DNA of 64,000 nt, taken from contig NZ_FOXD01000007.1 of NCBI RefSeq assembly GCF_900115625.1, forward strand, positions 1 to 64,000, written 5' to 3'. The notes under the pieces are model-generated. The model searched no databases, was not told the origin of the DNA, and worked only from the letters and a program-made list of their open reading frames with translations. This document shows, piece after piece, positions 61,157 through 64,000 of this stretch. Positions within the stretch are counted from its first letter, which is position 1. Each line of letters opens with the position of its first letter. A program made the translations under genes and the position numbers. This stretch comes from Salibacterium halotolerans (GTDB lineage Bacteria > Bacillota > Bacilli > Bacillales > Marinococcaceae).

Positions 61157-62275
61157 GTGAAAAAAGAAACCGCCTGGATTATCGTCAGATCCCTTATAAC
61201 CGTAGCTGCAGTGGCAGTCGTTCTTTGGCTGATCGCTGTATTATTCCAATTAACCTATCCATTCTGGCTGGCTGCCTTTTTTACTTGGATGCTCAAACCA
61301 CTGTCATCCTTCCTGCATCATAAAGCAAGGTTTCCCCGCGGCATCGCTGCGTTGTGTGCCCTGCTCTTCGGTCTCAGCGTCGTCGGCGGCATTATAACCG
61401 GATTGACGTTTCTCATCATTGACGGCATCCAGCGTTTTGCCGACAAAGTGCCGAACTGGACGGAACAGACCTTCAGCAATATTCAGCGGTTTTTTAATGA
61501 ATCAGTCCTGCCGTTATGGCAGCAGATCCGCGGTGCGGCGGATAACCTGAGCAGCGGACAGGGACTGCCGATTAACGGCGGCATCTCTCAAATCGGTTCC
61601 CAGCTCGGAACCGCGGTCGGCCAGTATGCCCAGCGCCTGGCTGATGCTCTGACGCAGATCGTATTGAACGTTCCCACCTTTTTGGTTGCGTTTCTTTTCA
61701 TTCTGATTGCGATTTATTTCTTCGGCAAAGACTGGGAAAAATTCACCCGGGGCGCGGCTCACTATATTCCGGAATCTGTTTTGTCCCGGCTCCGAGCGTT
61801 TTATTTTTCTCTCCGTTCCAGGGTATTCGGCTATATCCGCGCACAGCTGATTCTGATGCTGATTACCGGGATTATTGTATTTATCGGGCTGTCCCTGCTT
61901 CAGGTCAACGGGAAAGTTTTACTTTCGGTCATTGTCGGCATCGCTGAATTTCTCCCGTATCTCGGCACAGGCACTATTCTTCTTCCGTGGTCGCTGTATC
62001 TGCTTCTCACGGGCAGCATTGGGCTGAGTATCGGGCTTGCTGTGTTATACGGTATTACGATGATCGTCCGGCAGACGATAGAACCAAAAGTACTCTCCTC
62101 CAGTATGAATCTAAACCCGATAGCCGTGCTCGTCTCGATGTTTGCCGGTCTCCAGCTGTTTGGCGCCGTCGGGCTGCTTCTCGGGCCCGTCCTGCTCGTG
62201 TTGATCGTCATACTTATCGATATCGGCGTATTTCGGGACCTGAAACAGTTTATTGTGCACGGATTCAGAGACTAA
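61157..62275 (+). CDS. ytvI: AI-2E-family permease, YtvI-like
   Basis: The 372-aa membrane protein of the AI-2E/TerC-like exporter family has about eight membrane segments. Its N-terminal region resembles the sporulation protein YtvI (LTYPFWLAAFFTWMLKPLSSFLHHKARFPRGIAALCALLFGLSVVGGIITGL). It also has GIAEFLPYLGTGTILLPWSLYLLLTG and QTIEPKVLSSSMNLNPIAVLVSMFAGLQLFGAVGLLLGPVLLV. GTG at 61157 has AGGAGG six bases upstream. The substrate is unknown; the family name does not prove autoinducer transport. Confidence 0.85.
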   Translation: MKKETAWIIVRSLITVAAVAVVLWLIAVLFQLTYPFWLAAFFTWMLKPLSSFLHHKARFPRGIAALCALLFGLSVVGGIITGLTFLIIDGIQRFADKVPNWTEQTFSNIQRFFNESVLPLWQQIRGAADNLSSGQGLPINGGISQIGSQLGTAVGQYAQRLADALTQIVLNVPTFLVAFLFILIAIYFFGKDWEKFTRGAAHYIPESVLSRLRAFYFSLRSRVFGYIRAQLILMLITGIIVFIGLSLLQVNGKVLLSVIVGIAEFLPYLGTGTILLPWSLYLLLTGSIGLSIGLAVLYGITMIVRQTIEPKVLSSSMNLNPIAVLVSMFAGLQLFGAVGLLLGPVLLVLIVILIDIGVFRDLKQFIVHGFRD

Positions 62276-62314
62276 CCCCCCGCATACCTGCCAACGACCA
62301 TAAAAGACGGCAGC

Positions 62315-62355
62315 AACCCAAAAAAGCCCGGGAGTTTCCCGGGCTTTTTTGGGTT
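62315..62355. terminator. Bidirectional terminator after ytvI
   Basis: AACCCAAAAAAGCCCGGGA pairs with its complement TCCCGGGCTTTTTTGGGTT (62337-62355) around three bases. Confidence 0.95.
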
Positions 62356-62573
62356 GGACAGGCCTGGGGCATGATACAACCGGAAGATTCTTTGTGTACG
62401 CAGCAAAATGAATCAGCTCCGGAATCATTACGCTTTTTTCCTTCCATAACCTCTCTTTATGCATTTCATATTTGTTAAAAACGTCCTCTTAGATTATAGA
62501 TAGATTTCCCACGTTTACATTCCTATTTCAATTTGATTAAAACCGCTGATTTCCATTGATTTCCCATTGTCCC
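62356..62573. other. Intergenic region upstream of the 3D-domain gene
   Basis: The stretch is AT-rich with no supported frame. The segment GATTTCCATTGATTTCCC shows a short direct repeat. The promoter for the 3D-domain gene must lie here, but I could not choose a -35/-10 pair. Confidence 0.4.
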
Positions 62574-62604
62574 GCTTGATACGATGTGAATCGTTGAAGC
62601 GGCA
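62574..62604 (+). promoter_or_regulatory. Leader hairpin of the 3D-domain gene
   Basis: CCGCTT and AAGCGG close an inner ACGAT/ATCGT stem, with GTGA at the tip. It lies about 35 bases before the start codon and has no T run. It is not a c-di-AMP riboswitch as I know it. Confidence 0.45.
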
Positions 62605-62638
62605 AAAGGAAGTATCAATCAAAAAGGAGGTTTATATT

Positions 62639-63556
62639 TTGAATATAAAACCACTACATCATACATGGAAATTAATCGGTATTCCAGCTCTGGCAGCCGG
62701 CATTACACTCGGAGCCGTACCTGCGGCAGCCGGTGCCCAGGAAACCGCAGACACGGATTTAACAAAAGGAGACTCCGGCAGTGAAGTAAAAGAACTGCAG
62801 ACCCTTCTTGAAGACAGAGGTCTTCTTCAAAGCAGCGACGTAAATGGAACATATGATGAAAACACCGCTTCTGCCATCAAAGATTATCAAAATAAATTCG
62901 ATCTTAGTGAAGACGGTATTGCAGGTCCTGTTACGGTAGGTTCCCTTGAAATTCTCTCCCAGGGAGATGAAGGAGAAGCTGTGGAGTACCTTCAGGAAAG
63001 TCTTTCAAACCTGGGACACTATGAAGGAGAAGCAGACGGTGTCTTTTCCGAAGACCTTCATCAAGCCGTCATAGACTTCCAGCGCTCACAAAATATCCTC
63101 GTTGACGGACTTGCCGGTCCTCAAACATTCGGCACGATCAACGCTGAAATCAATGAAGCCGAGCGGGCGGAACAGCGCCAGGCAGAACAGGAACAAGAGG
63201 CAGCTGAAACGTCCAAAAACCATAACGAAAGCGTTGCCGCTGAATCGAGCAGTTCCGAGCAGGAAGGCAGAACCATCAACGTCAGCGCCACAGCGTACAC
63301 AGCTGACTGCGCCGGCTGCTCCGGTGTAACGGCTACAGGAGTTAACTTAAACGCAAATCCTAGCGCCAAAGTTATTGCCGTTGACCCTGACGTCATCCCG
63401 CTCGGATCCAAGGTTCACATTGAAGGCTACGGCACTTACACCGCAGCTGATACCGGCGGTTCCATCCACGGCAACAAAATCGATGTTCATATGCCAAGCA
63501 AAAGTGCAGCATACGACTTCGGACGCAGAAATCTCGAAGTTACCATCCTCAATTAA
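62639..63556 (+). CDS. Secreted 3D-domain protein with two peptidoglycan-binding domains
   Basis: The 305-aa protein starts at TTG with AAGGAGG eight bases upstream. It has a signal peptide (about residues 1-36, ending AAAGAQ). Two PG-binding-1 domains follow (LTKGDSGSEVKELQTLLEDRG..., LSQGDEGEAVEYLQESLSNLGHY...), then a Glu/Gln/Ser-rich linker. A C-terminal 3D domain comes last: ISATAYTADCAGCSG-type start, VIAVDPDVIPLGSKVHIEGYGTYTAADTGG and NKIDVHMPS, with the Asp trio. The 3D domain has lytic-transglycosylase-like activity in Bacillus relatives (YocH, YuiC). It likely remodels the cell wall. Monocistronic. Confidence 0.9.
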   Translation: MNIKPLHHTWKLIGIPALAAGITLGAVPAAAGAQETADTDLTKGDSGSEVKELQTLLEDRGLLQSSDVNGTYDENTASAIKDYQNKFDLSEDGIAGPVTVGSLEILSQGDEGEAVEYLQESLSNLGHYEGEADGVFSEDLHQAVIDFQRSQNILVDGLAGPQTFGTINAEINEAERAEQRQAEQEQEAAETSKNHNESVAAESSSSEQEGRTINVSATAYTADCAGCSGVTATGVNLNANPSAKVIAVDPDVIPLGSKVHIEGYGTYTAADTGGSIHGNKIDVHMPSKSAAYDFGRRNLEVTILN

Positions 63557-63570
63557 ATGCGAGGCACACC

Positions 63571-63611
63571 AAAAGGAGCAGCCCAAAAAACCGGGCTGCT
63601 CCTTTTTATTA
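63571..63611. terminator. Bidirectional terminator between the 3D-domain gene and mnmH
   Basis: AAAAGGAGCAGCCC (63571-63584) pairs with GGGCTGCTCCTTTT (63593-63606), with A and T runs on both sides. Confidence 0.92.
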
Positions 63612-64000
63612 TGATTTTACACTGGAACGAGCGGTGTGCTGCTGCAGATATCCTCTTACTTTTTCCAGGTTACGCACAGTGGTTGGCTCGTTGATGATGA
63701 CAGCTTCCTGTTCGTACTGCTCGAACGCTTTTTTGTAGCGCGGGTCATAATAATACGTCAGGAGGTTCTCAACTACTTCTTCATACCTTTGCCACTGCAG
63801 TGCGTCCTCAAGACGTTCCCTCACGTCCTCAGACATGTTCTTCTTTATCTTTTCCACGGCCTGAACAACCTCATTATGATGAGATTCGGGGGCATACGTT
63901 TCCATAATGACCTGCACCCGTTCTTTCATCGGGAGCTGCACATTCAGACGCGTGCCGGCCGCTTTTCCTTCCATTAAGAAATCCGGAAGATTAATGTTGC
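63609..64000 (-). CDS. mnmH: tRNA 2-selenouridine/geranyl-2-thiouridine synthase MnmH, C-terminal part
   Basis: Partial: the frame enters from beyond the right edge and the last 129 residues are visible (NINLPDFLMEGKAAGTRLNVQLPMKERVQVIMETYAPE...). The LP-x-K/E-E-R-V motif with a following helical tail (VVENLLTYYYDPRYKKAFEQYE) is the C-terminal end of the rhodanese-type enzyme MnmH (SelU), which modifies tRNA wobble 2-thiouridine. An internal ATG at 63974 is not a start. Identification rests on recalled family features of the C-terminus only. Confidence 0.78.
   Translation of the reverse strand, partial: NINLPDFLMEGKAAGTRLNVQLPMKERVQVIMETYAPESHHNEVVQAVEKIKKNMSEDVRERLEDALQWQRYEEVVENLLTYYYDPRYKKAFEQYEQEAVIINEPTTVRNLEKVRGYLQQHTARSSVKS

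Noticed and set aside
62466-62638. Cyclic-di-AMP (ydaO) riboswitch before the wall-hydrolase gene
   Set aside because: The leader is too short and lacks the conserved ydaO core segments.

Overview
The window is about 64 kb of chromosome from a moderately halophilic, endospore-forming member of the Bacillaceae. The family follows from close gene order with Bacillus subtilis (rRNA operon, ygzB, perR, bcp, hemL, ygaE, ygaD, ntdP, then sspE, fabL, mutY, yfhP, yfhJ, yfhH, recX, yfhF). Spore genes are present (a gamma-type small acid-soluble spore protein, PdaA, a YtvI-like protein). Salt adaptation follows from a complete ectoine operon (ectABC), a BCCT-type osmolyte carrier and a YuiF/NhaC-like antiporter. 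The genus cannot be fixed from this sequence.

Layout. 1-186 is the 5' end of a 16S rRNA gene on the minus strand with two tandem promoters. 600-8600 holds the peroxide-response and haem block (ygzB, perR with a Per box, a DarA-like gene, bcp, hemL), a P-loop GTPase, ygaE, ygaD and ntdP. 8760-16220 is the sspE/fabL/mutY/yfh/recX block. 16330-20530 joins a glutamate dehydrogenase to ectABC. 20740-34620 is a mixed metabolic stretch: DeoR regulator, ald with its activator adeR, alkA, pdaA, an AbgT carrier, a MATE operon, OsmC, a VLRF1-type release factor and fbpB. 34700-41640 carries hydrolase, ferritin-like, msrA-msrB, RNase H, an orphan siderophore-type N-hydroxylase and an antiporter. 41716-46945 is a six-gene assimilatory sulfate-reduction and siroheme operon (cysH-sat-cysC-sumT-sirB-sirC) that lacks the sulfate permease gene found in the B. 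subtilis operon. 47170-49330 holds lplJ and mreBH. 49760-57850 holds a BCCT carrier and a peptide ABC transporter whose binding protein is transcribed away from the other four genes. 57950-64000 holds an EAL-only protein, a stand-alone Fe-S PD-(D/E)XK nuclease, manA, a DUF6884 protein, the YtvI-like permease, a secreted 3D-domain protein and the 3' end of mnmH.

Intergenic repeats are the least ordinary part of the window. I see four kinds: (1) a 147-bp element (51837-51983) and a roughly 700-bp relative (28971-29671) that share ends and a perfect hairpin; (2) three to four units of a 53-bp tandem repeat inside the larger of these; (3) a 224-bp MITE-like element with 23-bp inverted ends (33526-33749) and a right-end fragment of it (37630-37690); (4) two clusters of GTGTCC(A/G)(C/T)GGA palindromes (37403-37609 and 49457-49665). 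None of these carries a recognisable transposase. No CRISPR array, prophage or intact insertion sequence was seen.

How the genes work together. Glutamate dehydrogenase beside ectABC could link amino-nitrogen supply to ectoine synthesis. PerR, Bcp, OsmC, MsrA/MsrB and the ferritin-like protein form an oxidative-stress theme. CysH, Sat and CysC need the siroheme made by SumT, SirC and SirB for the downstream sulfite reductase, which is not in this window. All functions are read from sequence patterns and recalled family features; no database search was run.
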